Below, piece by piece: positions 44,837 to 54,026 of a DNA stretch of 64,000 bases (its first letter is position 1; the number at the start of each line of letters is the position of its first letter). The notes beneath the pieces were generated by a model. The model saw nothing but the letters and a program-made list of their open reading frames with translations, was not told the origin of the DNA and did not search any database. The translations under genes and the position numbers were made by a program. Origin of the DNA: Neoroseomonas marina (lineage in GTDB: Bacteria; Pseudomonadota; Alphaproteobacteria; Acetobacterales; Acetobacteraceae). The stretch lies in contig NZ_JABBKX010000002.1 in NCBI RefSeq assembly GCF_012927745.1, forward strand, positions 62,001-126,000. The letters are read 5' to 3'.

Positions 44837-46020
44837 TCATCACGACCCGCCGCACGGCGTTGATCGCCGGCGCCTCGCTGCTGGCCGCCCCGGGCCTGGT
44901 CCGTGCCCAGGAAGGCCCGATCCGCCTCGGCACCCTGACGCCGCTGACGGGCGCAGGCGGCCCCTACGGCCCGGTGATGGCGAACGGCGTCCGCGCGGTC
45001 GTGAACGAGGTCAACGCCGCCGGCGGCGTACGCGGCCGGCAGGTCCAGCTGGTCAGCGAGGATGACCAGACCAACCCCGAAGCCGGCGTGCGCGCCGCCC
45101 GCAAGCTGATCGACGTCGATCGCGTCGCCACCATCATGGGCACCTGGGCCTCGGCCGTGACGACCGCCGTCGCGCCGCTGTGCTGGGAAAGCAGGACCTT
45201 CCTCGCCACCGTGTCCGGCGCCGATTCCATCACCGCCTTGCCGCACAATGGCTGGCTGATCCGCACCCAGCCCAACACCACGCTGCAGGGCCGCAAGTTC
45301 GGCGAGTACGTGGTCGAACTCGGCGCCCGCAAGGCCGTCTTCATGGCGCCGCAGACGCCCTTCACCCAGTCGCAGGTGACCAACATGAAGCCGCCGATCG
45401 AAGCCGCCGGCGGATCGATCGACCTGCTGATCTACGACGCCACCAAGCCCTCCCTGCGCACCGAGGTCGACCAGGTGCTGCGCGCGCGGCCGGACATCAT
45501 CGTGCTCGGCGGCTACACCCCCGACACGACGGTGCTGCTGCGGGACATCTTCCGCGCCGGCTTCCGCGGCAAGCTGCTGGCCTACGCCTATTCGGTGAAC
45601 CAGCAGATGATCTCCTCCCTGCCGAACGACGTGACCGAGGGCATCCACACCCTGGCGCCGTCGCCCGCCGAAGGCACCAGCGCCTTCGACCGCGTGAAGC
45701 GCATCGCCGGCACCGACAACCCCGACCCCTACACCTGCCAGATCTACGACCAGATCAACCTGGTCCTGATGGCGATGGCGGTCGGCAACGACGCCACGGG
45801 CCAGGGCATCCGCGACAACATCCGCAAGGTCAGCCAGGGCGGCGGGGATCGCGTCGACAACGCGGTGGACGGGCTGCGCGCCATCGCGGCGGGGCGGAAG
45901 GTGGACTACGACGGCGCCTCGGGCCCCTGCGACTTCACCGATGCCGGCGACATCACGGACTGCAAGTTCCGCTACGAGCAGGTGCGGGGCGGACGGCAGG
46001 TCCTGATCCGCATCGCCTGA
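44833..46020 (+). CDS. livK: Branched-chain-amino-acid-type ABC importer substrate-binding protein (LivK)
   Basis: 395 residues. Leader with TRRTALIAGA (Tat-like), cut near residue 25 (GLVRA before QEGP). The mature part has LGTLTPLTGAGGPYGPVMANGVRAVVNEVNAAGG-type family features (as short motifs TPLTGAGG and VNAAGGVRG). It is a periplasmic two-lobe binding protein of receptor family 6. It sits between the ATPase genes and the permease genes and overlaps both by 1-4 bp. Confidence 0.92.
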   Translation: MIITTRRTALIAGASLLAAPGLVRAQEGPIRLGTLTPLTGAGGPYGPVMANGVRAVVNEVNAAGGVRGRQVQLVSEDDQTNPEAGVRAARKLIDVDRVATIMGTWASAVTTAVAPLCWESRTFLATVSGADSITALPHNGWLIRTQPNTTLQGRKFGEYVVELGARKAVFMAPQTPFTQSQVTNMKPPIEAAGGSIDLLIYDATKPSLRTEVDQVLRARPDIIVLGGYTPDTTVLLRDIFRAGFRGKLLAYAYSVNQQMISSLPNDVTEGIHTLAPSPAEGTSAFDRVKRIAGTDNPDPYTCQIYDQINLVLMAMAVGNDATGQGIRDNIRKVSQGGGDRVDNAVDGLRAIAAGRKVDYDGASGPCDFTDAGDITDCKFRYEQVRGGRQVLIRIA

Positions 46021-46886
46021 TGATCGAGGCGCTCCTCCAGGCGCTGATCAACGGCGTGATCGCCGGCACCATCCTCGCGGTGCCGGCGCTCGGCTTCACG
46101 GCGATCTTCGCGGTGCTGAACTATCCCAACTTCGCCATCGGCGCGCTGGCGACGGTCGGCGCCTATGCAGGCTGGGCCGGCAACACCGCGCTCGGCCTGC
46201 CGATGGTCGCGGCGCTGGCCCTCGCCTTCGCCGCGACGGCGGTCGCCGGGCTCGCGGTGCAATGGGTGGCGGTGAAGCCGCTCGAATCCGCGGGCGCGCT
46301 GATGATGGCGATCGCCTCCCTCGCCGCGGGCCTGGTGCTCGAGAACGCGTTGCGCTTCACCTTCGGCAACGACCTGCGCGGCTATGACCTGCCGCTGCTG
46401 CGAGACTGGCGCTTCGGCGAATTCCGCGTCGGCCCGCAGCAGGTGCAGAACTTCGCCCTGGCGCTGGCCGCCATGGCACTGCTCTGGGCCTTCCTGCGCT
46501 ACAGCCGCACCGGGCGCGCGATGCGGGCGGTGGCCGACAACCGCGACCTCGCGCTGCTGCGCGGCGTCGATCCGGTCCGCGTCGCGGCGGTGACGGTCGC
46601 GGTCGGCGCCGGGCTCGCGGGCATGGGCGGCATGTTGATCGGCCTCGACACCTCGGTCGATCCGCTGGTGGGCAACCGGCTCATCCTGTCGATCTTCGCC
46701 GCCGCCGTCCTGGGCGGGCTGGGCTCCATCCCCGGCGCCGTCGCCGGGGCCATCGCCATCGGCGTCGCCGAGGAGCTCGCCGTCCTCGCCTTCAACCCCG
46801 CCTACCGCCTGGTGGTCGGCTTCGTCGTCATCCTCGCGGTGCTGACGCTACGCCCGGCGGGCCTCTTCGGCGCGCGGGCCTCCTGA
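46020..46886 (+). CDS. livH: Branched-chain-amino-acid-type ABC importer permease (LivH)
   Basis: 288 residues from the ATG sharing one base with the livK stop. About eight membrane spans; LivH hallmarks are the N-terminal LINGVIAGTILAVPALGFT, YSRTGRAMRAVADNRDLALLRG (cytoplasmic loop) and LGGLGSIPGAVAGAIAIG. It pairs with LivM. The start at 46020 is fixed by the overlap, since no other in-frame start follows for 100 bp that keeps the first span. Confidence 0.92.
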   Translation: MIEALLQALINGVIAGTILAVPALGFTAIFAVLNYPNFAIGALATVGAYAGWAGNTALGLPMVAALALAFAATAVAGLAVQWVAVKPLESAGALMMAIASLAAGLVLENALRFTFGNDLRGYDLPLLRDWRFGEFRVGPQQVQNFALALAAMALLWAFLRYSRTGRAMRAVADNRDLALLRGVDPVRVAAVTVAVGAGLAGMGGMLIGLDTSVDPLVGNRLILSIFAAAVLGGLGSIPGAVAGAIAIGVAEELAVLAFNPAYRLVVGFVVILAVLTLRPAGLFGARAS

Positions 46887-47782
46887 TGGTCTCCTACGTC
46901 GTCTTCCTGCTCGTGGTGGCCGGCATCTACGCCCTTCTGGCGCAGAGTCTCTGCCTCGCCTGGGGCGTGACGGGCCTCGTGAACCTTGGCCTGGCCGGCT
47001 TCTTCGCCATCGGCGCCTATGCCTCCGCGACGCTGACGAAATGGGGTGGGGCGCCAGTGCCGGTCGGGCTGCTGGCGGCGATGCTCGCCGGTGCCGTCGC
47101 GGGCTTCGTCGTCTGCGTCTCGACGCTGCGATTGCGCGACGACTACCTCGCCATCGTCACCCTCGGCTTCGCGGAAGCGGTGCGCGTCGTCGCCTCGAAC
47201 GAGATCTGGCTGACCGGCGGCACCGACGGCATCTCGGGCATCCCCGCCGGCCTGCCGCGCGACTGGGGCCAGGGCTTCCATCTCGCCGCCCTCGGCATCG
47301 TCACGGCGATCCTCGGCCTCGTCTGGTTCGCCCTGCGCCGCCTCGTCGCCTCGCCCTGGGGCCGCGCGCTGCGCGCGGTGCGGGAAGACCAGATCGTCGC
47401 CGCCGTCGCCGGCAAGCGCGTGACGCGCCTGAAGGCCGAGGCCTTCGCGATCGCCGCGGCCATCGCCGCCCTCGCGGGCGCGCTCTACGGCCACTACACC
47501 TCCTACATCGCGCCCGAGATCTTCCAGCCGCTCATCACCATCTACGTGTTCCTCGCCGTCACCGCGGGCGGCAACGGGCGGCCCACGGGCGCGGCCATCG
47601 GCGCCTATCTGCTGATCGCCTTCCTCGAGGCCACGCGCTTCGCCGCCGAGATCCTTCCCGGCGTCTCCGCCGTCCAGGCCGCCGCGCTGCGCGAGGCCTC
47701 GGTCGGCGTGGTGCTGATCCTGCTTCTTCGCCTGAGGCCGCGCGGCCTCTTCCCCGAACGCAACCAGAAGGCGCCCGCATGA
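46886..47782 (+). CDS. livM: Branched-chain-amino-acid-type ABC importer permease (LivM)
   Basis: 298 residues, multiple membrane spans. LivM signatures: NLGLAGFFAIGAYASA, LRLRDDYLAIVTLGFAEAVR, and SPWGRALRAVREDQIVAA. The start shares one base with the livH stop and its stop overlaps the GAF gene start. This completes the first Liv-type importer. Confidence 0.92.
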   Translation: MVSYVVFLLVVAGIYALLAQSLCLAWGVTGLVNLGLAGFFAIGAYASATLTKWGGAPVPVGLLAAMLAGAVAGFVVCVSTLRLRDDYLAIVTLGFAEAVRVVASNEIWLTGGTDGISGIPAGLPRDWGQGFHLAALGIVTAILGLVWFALRRLVASPWGRALRAVREDQIVAAVAGKRVTRLKAEAFAIAAAIAALAGALYGHYTSYIAPEIFQPLITIYVFLAVTAGGNGRPTGAAIGAYLLIAFLEATRFAAEILPGVSAVQAAALREASVGVVLILLLRLRPRGLFPERNQKAPA

Positions 47783-48294
47783 CGACCGACTTGCCGCCGG
47801 CCCTGATCGCCCTCGCCCGCGCCGCCGCCTCCGAAGCCGACCCCCGCGCCGTCTTCCGCGCCGCCGAGGTCGCCAACGCAGCCCTGCTCGGCCACCGCCT
47901 CTTCACCATCCTCTTCGTCGTCCCCGGCGGCGCGGAGGTCGAGCGCATCCATTCCTCCGACCCCGTCGCCTATCCCCTGACCGGGCGCAAGCACATGGGC
48001 CCGACGCCCTGGGGCGACGTGGTGCTGAAGCAGGGCCGCACCTGGCTCGGCAACGGCATGGACGACATCCGCTGGGCCTTCTACGACCACGAACTGATCG
48101 CGCGCCTCGGCTGCGCCGCCTGCATCAACATCCCGGTGCGGGAGGGCGGCGAGGTGGTCGGCACGCTCAATATCCTCGACGCCGCCGATTCCTACACGGA
48201 TCGGGACGTCGCCACCGCCGAGGTGATCGGCGGCTTCCTCCCCGGCGCGCTCCGCCGCGCCGCCACTCTGGCCGCCGCCACCACCCGGGACTAG
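47779..48294 (+). CDS. Stand-alone GAF-domain protein
   Basis: 171 residues from the ATG overlapping the livM stop (ATGA). The whole chain is one GAF domain, seen from FTILFVV, RLGCAACINIPVREGGEVVGTLNILD and YTDRDVATAEVIGGFL. No catalytic or DNA-binding domain is attached. Cys115/Cys118-like residues in GCAACIN might bind a ligand or thiol, but the methionine-sulfoxide-reductase cysteine set is not obvious. Tight coupling to a Liv importer suggests it senses or carries the imported small molecule. Confidence 0.8.
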   Translation: MTTDLPPALIALARAAASEADPRAVFRAAEVANAALLGHRLFTILFVVPGGAEVERIHSSDPVAYPLTGRKHMGPTPWGDVVLKQGRTWLGNGMDDIRWAFYDHELIARLGCAACINIPVREGGEVVGTLNILDAADSYTDRDVATAEVIGGFLPGALRRAATLAAATTRD

Positions 48295-48327
48295 TTTTCC
48301 CGCCTTCCGCGCAGAGAGATCCGACGC

Positions 48328-49566
48328 ATGACCGACGCCGTCCTGTTCGAGAACGCCGCCATCCTGGACGGTACCGCCGAGGGCGCGGTCCCCGGCCATG
48401 TGCTGGTCGAATCCGGCACGATCAAGGACGTCAGCGACAAGCCGATCGCCGCCGCCGCGGCCCGCCGCATCGACCTCAAGGGCCGCACCCTGATGCCCGG
48501 GCTGATCGACGCGCATGTGCATGTCGTCGCGGGCGTGGTGAATCTCGGCCTCAACGCCATGCTGCCCGACGCCGTCGTCGCCTTCCGCGCAGCGAAGATC
48601 ATGCACGGCATGCTGATGCGCGGCTTCACCACCGTGCGCGACCTCGGCGGCTGCACCCACGGCCTGCGCATGGCGCGCGACGAAGGGCATTTCGACGGGC
48701 CGCGGCTCAACATCTCCGGCAAGGCGCTGTCCCAGACCGGCGGGCATTGCGACTTCCGCGGCCGCCACGACACGCGCGACACCGCCTTCTTCGCCGCGCG
48801 CCTCGGCAGCCTCGGCCGCCTGGTCGACGGCGTCGCCGATGTCCGCCGCGCCTGCCGCGAGGAGATCAAGGCCGGCGCCGACTACATCAAGATCATGGCC
48901 AATGGCGGCGTCGCCTCGCCGACCGACCCCATCGCCTTCGTCGGCTTCTCGCGCGAGGAGGTGCTGGCCGCCGTCGAGGAAGCCGAGAACGCCGGCACCT
49001 ACGTCGCCGCCCACCTCTACACCGACAGCGCCATCCACCGCGCCGTCGATTGCGGCGTCCGCAGCCTCGAGCATTGCAACCTGATCCAGGCCGACACCGC
49101 GCGCTTCGCCGCCAAGTCCGGCGCCATCGCCTGCCCGACCCTCGTCACCTACCAGGCGCTGAAGGACGAAGGTGCGACGCTCGGCCTGCCGGCGGAATCG
49201 GTCGCGAAGATCGACGACGTCCGCCTCGCCGGCCTGCGCTCCATCGAGATCATGCGCGAGGCCGGCCTGACCATGGCCTTCGGCACCGACCTGCTCGGCG
49301 ACATGCACCGCCACCAGTCGGAGGAATTCGTCATCCGCGGCGAGATCCTGCCCGCCATCGAGGTGATCCGCAGCGCCACCATCAACGCGGCGAAGCTGCT
49401 GATGTCCGAAGGCAGGATCGGCTGCGTCGCCCCGGGCGCCCATGCCGACCTGATCGTGGTCGAAGGCGACCCGCTGAAGGATCTCTCGCTGCTGACCCGC
49501 CAGGGGCAGCACCTCTCCGCCATCATGCTCGGCGGCCGCTTCGTGAAGGACCAGCTGGCGGCCTGA
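48328..49566 (+). CDS. Metal-dependent amidohydrolase (imidazolonepropionase/prolidase-like subgroup)
   Basis: 412 residues. N-terminal LMPGLIDAHVHVVAG gives the HxH metal motif (about residues 62-66). Lys in DYIKIMANGG is the likely carbamylated bridging ligand, followed by His in AAHLYTD and LEHCN and Asp in FGTDLLGDMH. Relatives hydrolyse N-acyl or dipeptide-type amides such as X-Pro or X-Arg substrates. It lies between two Liv-type importers, 33 bp after the GAF gene and 25 bp before the second receptor gene, so its substrate probably enters through one of them. Confidence 0.88.
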   Translation: MTDAVLFENAAILDGTAEGAVPGHVLVESGTIKDVSDKPIAAAAARRIDLKGRTLMPGLIDAHVHVVAGVVNLGLNAMLPDAVVAFRAAKIMHGMLMRGFTTVRDLGGCTHGLRMARDEGHFDGPRLNISGKALSQTGGHCDFRGRHDTRDTAFFAARLGSLGRLVDGVADVRRACREEIKAGADYIKIMANGGVASPTDPIAFVGFSREEVLAAVEEAENAGTYVAAHLYTDSAIHRAVDCGVRSLEHCNLIQADTARFAAKSGAIACPTLVTYQALKDEGATLGLPAESVAKIDDVRLAGLRSIEIMREAGLTMAFGTDLLGDMHRHQSEEFVIRGEILPAIEVIRSATINAAKLLMSEGRIGCVAPGAHADLIVVEGDPLKDLSLLTRQGQHLSAIMLGGRFVKDQLAA

Positions 49567-49591
49567 ACCGTCCAACAGGGAGACCGAACCG

Positions 49592-50803
49592 ATGAGCCTC
49601 ACCCGCCGCCTCGTGCTCGGCGCCGCAGCCGGCACGCTTGCCGTGCCGTACGTGGTGCGCGCCCAGGCCGAGACCTTCCGCATCGGCGCGCTGAACCCGA
49701 TCACCGGCGCCGGCTCGCCCTACGGCACCGGCATGCAGCGCATGATCCAGGCGGCGGTCGAGGCCATCAACTCGGCCGGCGGCGTCAACGGCCGCCGCAT
49801 CGAGGTCTTCGCCGAGGACACCCAGACCAGCCCGCAGGCCGCCGTGCTCGCGGCCAAGAAGCTGATCGAGGTGAATCGCGTGCGCGCCATCCTCGGCACC
49901 TGGTCCTCGGGCGTCTCGCTCGCGGTCATCCCGCTGACCAACGAGGCCGACATCCTCCTGATGCACACCTCGGGCGCGCCGGCGCTGTCGACGCCCCCGG
50001 CGAACGCGAAGAATCTCGGCTACCGCTACCAGGCGACGAACGACCGCTTCGGCCGCGCCTTCGCCGAGATCGCGGTGCGCGAGGGCTTCCGCCGCCCCGC
50101 GACCATGGCCTTCAACAACGCCTCGGGCATCGGCAACACCGACGGCTTCCGCCGCGCCTGGGCCGCCAAGGGCAACCAGAACGGCGAGCACGTCGTCTAC
50201 GAGCCGAACCAACCCTCCTACCGCGCCGAGCTGCTGCGCGTGCTGAGCACGCGGCCCGACGTGATCGTCATGGGCTCCTTCCTGCCCGACACCACCATCA
50301 TCCTGCGCGAATGGTTCCAGACCGGCACGCCGGTGAAGTGGATCATCCCGGCCTGGGCGGCGAACCCGCAGCTCGTGCAGGCGCTCGGCCCGGCGGTGAC
50401 GAACGGCATCATCGCGGTCGATTCCGTCTCGAACGAGGGCGCCGAGGCCTTCACCGCCTACGACGCCGCCTATCGCCGCGCCATGAACCAGCCCGGGGCG
50501 TCGAACGTCTATGCGGCGATGACCTGGGACATGGCGAACACCCTGGCGCTCGCGATCGAGCAGGCGAAGTCCTTCGAGACGGCGGCCATCAACGCCGCCA
50601 TCCGCCGGGTCGCGAACCCGCCGGGCGAGGCCGTCTCCGCCTTCGCCGCCGGCAAGGCCGCGATCGCGGCGGGGCGCAAGATCAACTACGAAGGCGCCTC
50701 CTCCGTCCTCGACTTCGACGAGTTCGGCGACGTCACGCCCGATTTCGGCGTCTTCTTCATCGAGAACGGCCAGTTCAACCGGCGCTACGTCGTGAAGATC
50801 TGA
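49592..50803 (+). CDS. livK: Branched-chain-amino-acid-type ABC importer substrate-binding protein (LivK)
   Basis: 403 residues. Leader with TRRLVLGAAAG, cut near residue 24 (YVVRA before QAETFRIG). Family 6 motifs are LNPITGAGSPYGTG, INSAGGVNGRRIEV and FAEDTQTSPQAAVLAAKKLI. It differs clearly from the first receptor, so the ligands probably differ. First gene of the second Liv operon, with AGGGAGA upstream of the ATG. Confidence 0.92.
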   Translation: MSLTRRLVLGAAAGTLAVPYVVRAQAETFRIGALNPITGAGSPYGTGMQRMIQAAVEAINSAGGVNGRRIEVFAEDTQTSPQAAVLAAKKLIEVNRVRAILGTWSSGVSLAVIPLTNEADILLMHTSGAPALSTPPANAKNLGYRYQATNDRFGRAFAEIAVREGFRRPATMAFNNASGIGNTDGFRRAWAAKGNQNGEHVVYEPNQPSYRAELLRVLSTRPDVIVMGSFLPDTTIILREWFQTGTPVKWIIPAWAANPQLVQALGPAVTNGIIAVDSVSNEGAEAFTAYDAAYRRAMNQPGASNVYAAMTWDMANTLALAIEQAKSFETAAINAAIRRVANPPGEAVSAFAAGKAAIAAGRKINYEGASSVLDFDEFGDVTPDFGVFFIENGQFNRRYVVKI

Positions 50804-50807
50804 AACG

Positions 50808-51668
50808 GTGTTCGGCGCGCTCCTCGTCGCCGGCATCGTCCATGGGCTGATCATCGGCCTCGCCGCCCTGGCGGTGACGCTGGTCTTCGGCATCGCCCGC
50901 TTCCCCAACGCGGCGGCGGGCGACACCATGACGGCCGGGGCCTATGCCGGCCTGCTGGCGCACCAGGCGAGCGGCTCGCTCGCCCTCGCCGGCGGGGCCG
51001 CGGTCGCAGCGTCGGGGGCGGTGTCGCTGCTCGGCTACCTGCTGGTGTTCCGCCCGCTGGCGCGACGGCCCGTGGCCTCGCTGCTGGTCGCGGCGATCGG
51101 CGTCGCCTTCGTCATCCGCGCCGTGCTCGGCCTGATCTTCGGCCACCAGCAGCAGGTCTTCCAGGTGCCGCTCGCCTGGCCCATCGAATTCATGGGCCTG
51201 CGCATCCCGCCGATGGACCTGACGCTTGCCGCCGTCGCGGCCTGCGCGCTGGCCGCGGCCTTCGGCGTGCTGCACCTGACCTCGATCGGGCGGCAGATGC
51301 GGGCCGTGGCGGACGACCCGGACCTCGCGCGCGTCTCGGGCATCCGGCCGCTGCGCGTCATGGTTGCGCTCTGGCTGCTCGCCGGCGCCGCGGCAGGGAT
51401 CGCGGGGCTGATGCTCGGCGTGAAGACGGTCGTCTCGCCCGAGATGGGCTGGGAAGGCCTGCTGACCGCCTTCGCGGCCGCGATTCTCGGCGGCATCGGC
51501 TCGCCTGCCGGCGCCGTGCTCGCGGGCCTGCTGCTCGGCATCGCGCAGGAGGTCTCCACCCCCTATGTCGGCTTCACCTACAAGATCGCGCTCGCTTTCG
51601 TGGTGATGCTGGCGGTGCTGCTGGTCCGCCCGCGCGGCCTGCTCGGCCGGGTCGAGGGCGTGCGCTGA
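50808..51668 (+). CDS. livH: Branched-chain-amino-acid-type ABC importer permease (LivH)
   Basis: 286 residues starting at GTG 50808, 4 bp after the receptor stop. Spans include LLVAGIVHGLIIGLAALAVTLVFG; the cytoplasmic loop is LTSIGRQMRAVADDPDLARVSG, and LGGIGSPAGAVLAGLLLG is the LivH hallmark. Its stop shares one base with the livM start. Confidence 0.91.
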   Translation: MFGALLVAGIVHGLIIGLAALAVTLVFGIARFPNAAAGDTMTAGAYAGLLAHQASGSLALAGGAAVAASGAVSLLGYLLVFRPLARRPVASLLVAAIGVAFVIRAVLGLIFGHQQQVFQVPLAWPIEFMGLRIPPMDLTLAAVAACALAAAFGVLHLTSIGRQMRAVADDPDLARVSGIRPLRVMVALWLLAGAAAGIAGLMLGVKTVVSPEMGWEGLLTAFAAAILGGIGSPAGAVLAGLLLGIAQEVSTPYVGFTYKIALAFVVMLAVLLVRPRGLLGRVEGVR

Positions 51669-52558
51669 TGGAAGCCTACATCGTCGCCATCGCCATCGTC
51701 GGCGCCATCTACGTCCTGCTGACCCTCGGCCTCACGCTGCAATACGGGCTGACGGGCCTGGTGAATTTCGGCCATGTCGGCTTCTTCGCCATCGGCGCCT
51801 ATGCCTCGGCGATCGTGTCCATGCAGGGCGTGCCGCTGGTTGCCTCCTTCGCCTTCGCCGCGCTGCTCGCGGCGCTGGCCGCCTGGCCCATCGGCCTCGT
51901 CGCGCTGCGCCTGCGCGACGACTACTTCGCCGTGGTGACGCTTGGCTTCGGCGAGACGGTGCGCCTCGCCATCACCTCGGAGAAATGGCTCACCAACGGC
52001 GTGCAGGGCATTCCCGGCATCCCCCGCACCTTCGCCGGCCTCGGCGTCGGCCTGCCCGGCGCGCTCGCGACGCTCGCCGCCATCACCCTGGTCTGCGTCG
52101 CCGCCGCGCTGGCGCTCCGCCGCATCACCCGCTCCCCCTTCGGCCGCGTCATCGAGGCGATCCGCGACAATGAGGAGGCGCTGAAGGCGCTCGGCAAGGA
52201 TCCCGCGCGCTTCAAGATCCAGGTGCTCGCCCTCGGCGCGGCGCTCGCCGGCATCGCGGGGGCCTTCTACGCGCACTACATCACCTATCTCTCGCCGGAC
52301 CAGTTCATCCCGCTCGTCACCTTCTATGTCTGGATGGCGATGATCATGGGCGGCGTCGGGCGCGTCTCGGGTGCCGTGGTCGGCGCGCTCCTGCTGATGC
52401 TGTTCCTCGAGGGCACGCGCTTCCTGCGCGACATCGCCCCCGACGCCATCTCCGGCGTCGCCATGGCGAGCCTGCGCTTCGGCGCCGTCGGCCTCGCGCT
52501 GATCCTCTTCACCCTGTTCCGCCCGCAGGGCCTGGTCGGGGACTACACCCGCCGATGA
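51668..52558 (+). CDS. livM: Branched-chain-amino-acid-type ABC importer permease (LivM)
   Basis: 296 residues. NFGHVGFFAIGAYASAIV, LRLRDDYFAVVTLGFGETVRL and SPFGRVIEAIRDNEEALKALG are the LivM signatures. It overlaps the downstream livG gene by 4 bp. It forms the channel with the preceding LivH. Confidence 0.92.
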   Translation: MEAYIVAIAIVGAIYVLLTLGLTLQYGLTGLVNFGHVGFFAIGAYASAIVSMQGVPLVASFAFAALLAALAAWPIGLVALRLRDDYFAVVTLGFGETVRLAITSEKWLTNGVQGIPGIPRTFAGLGVGLPGALATLAAITLVCVAAALALRRITRSPFGRVIEAIRDNEEALKALGKDPARFKIQVLALGAALAGIAGAFYAHYITYLSPDQFIPLVTFYVWMAMIMGGVGRVSGAVVGALLLMLFLEGTRFLRDIAPDAISGVAMASLRFGAVGLALILFTLFRPQGLVGDYTRR

Positions 52559-53316
52559 GCCTCGTCGTCCGCGACATCACCAAGGCCTGGGGCGGCTTCC
52601 GCGCCCTTGATGGCGTCTCCTTCGAGATGGAGAGCTCCGGCCTGCTCGGCATCATCGGCCCGAACGGCGCGGGCAAGTCGACGCTCTTCTCGGTCGTGTC
52701 GGGCTTCATCGCCGCCGATGCCGGCAGCGTCGCGCTGGACGGCACGCCGCTCGATCGCCTCGGCCCCGCCGCGCGCGCCCGCGCCGGCATGATCCGCACC
52801 TTCCAGGTCCCGCGCGAATTCCACCACCTGACGGTGCGCGAGAACCTGATGGCCGCCGCCCCCGGCCAGTCGGGCGAGGGCCTGCTCGGTCTCTTCCTCC
52901 GCCCCGGCCGCGTGCGCGCCGAGGAAGACGCGATCCGCGCCGAGGCCGACGCCACCATCGACTTCCTCCGCCTCGCCCGCGTCGCCGACACGCCCGCGGG
53001 CCGCCTGTCCGGCGGCCAGAAGAAGCTGGTGGAGCTCGGCCGCGCGCTGATGGCCAAGCCGCGCCTGATCCTGCTCGACGAGCCCTTCGCCGGCGTGAAC
53101 CCGGTGCTGATCGAGGAGATCATGGCGCGCATCCGCGACCTCAACGGCCGCGGCATCGGCTTCCTCGTCATCGAGCACGATCTCGACGCCCTCTCGCGCC
53201 TCGTGCCGCGCCTGGTGGTGATGGACCGCGGCCGCGTGCTGGCCACCGGCACGCCGCAGGCGGTCCTCGCCGACGCGGCGGTGCGCGAGGCCTATCTCGG
53301 GGGTGCGCCGGCATGA
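52555..53316 (+). CDS. livG: Branched-chain-amino-acid-type ABC importer ATPase (LivG)
   Basis: 253 residues. Walker A GPNGAGKST at 35-43, RTFQVPREFHHLTVRENLM, LSGGQKKLVELGR signature and Walker B LILLDEPFAGVNP. Coupled by 4-bp overlaps to livM before it and livF after it. Confidence 0.93.
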   Translation: MSLVVRDITKAWGGFRALDGVSFEMESSGLLGIIGPNGAGKSTLFSVVSGFIAADAGSVALDGTPLDRLGPAARARAGMIRTFQVPREFHHLTVRENLMAAAPGQSGEGLLGLFLRPGRVRAEEDAIRAEADATIDFLRLARVADTPAGRLSGGQKKLVELGRALMAKPRLILLDEPFAGVNPVLIEEIMARIRDLNGRGIGFLVIEHDLDALSRLVPRLVVMDRGRVLATGTPQAVLADAAVREAYLGGAPA

Positions 53317-54023
53317 GCCTGCTCGAGATCGCGCAGCTCACCGGCGGCTATGGCGAGACCGACATCCTCAACGGCATCGACCTGACGGTGGAACAGGGTG
53401 AGATCCTCACCGTCGCCGGCACCAACGGCGCCGGCAAGTCGACGCTGGCCAAGGCCGTGATGGGCCTGCTGCCGCGCGCATCGGGCCGCATCGCGCTCGA
53501 CGGCACCGACATCCTGGCCGAGCCCGTCGAACGCCGTCTCGCCCTCGGCATCGCCTATGTCCCGCAGGTCGGCAACGTCTTCGCCTCGCTTTCGGTGCTC
53601 GAGAATCTGCAGGTCGTGCAGGGCGTGCGCGACGCCAAGGCCCGCATCGCCGAACTGCTGGACGCCTTCCCCGCGCTGTCCGAACGCCGCCGCGCCCGCG
53701 CCGGCAGCCTTTCGGGCGGCGAGCGCCAGCAGCTCGCCTTCGCCCGCGCGCTCATGGCCCGGCCGCGCCTGATGATCCTCGACGAACCCACCGCCGCCCT
53801 CGCCCCCGCGCGCGTCGCGGACTCCTTCGAGCGCATCCGCGCCCTGCCCGCGCTCGGCGTCTCGGTGCTGATGGTGGAACAACGCGCGCGCCAGGCGCTC
53901 TCGGTCTCCGACCGCGGCTGCATCCTGGACGGCGGCAAGGTCGCGATGCTCGGCGCCGCCGCCGGCCTGCTCGCGGATGAACGCGCCGCCGCCCTCTATC
54001 TCGGCCGGGCCGGCGGCGCGTAG
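53313..54023 (+). CDS. livF: Branched-chain-amino-acid-type ABC importer ATPase (LivF)
   Basis: 236 residues. Walker A GTNGAGKST at 36-44 (Thr replaces the usual Pro), YVPQVGNVFASLSVLENLQV, LSGGERQQL signature and Walker B LMILDEPTAALAP. It ends the second Liv operon only 3 bp before the stop of the convergent aldolase-family gene, so there is no room for a separate terminator. Confidence 0.92.
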   Translation: MSLLEIAQLTGGYGETDILNGIDLTVEQGEILTVAGTNGAGKSTLAKAVMGLLPRASGRIALDGTDILAEPVERRLALGIAYVPQVGNVFASLSVLENLQVVQGVRDAKARIAELLDAFPALSERRRARAGSLSGGERQQLAFARALMARPRLMILDEPTAALAPARVADSFERIRALPALGVSVLMVEQRARQALSVSDRGCILDGGKVAMLGAAAGLLADERAAALYLGRAGGA

Positions 54024-54026
54024 CGC

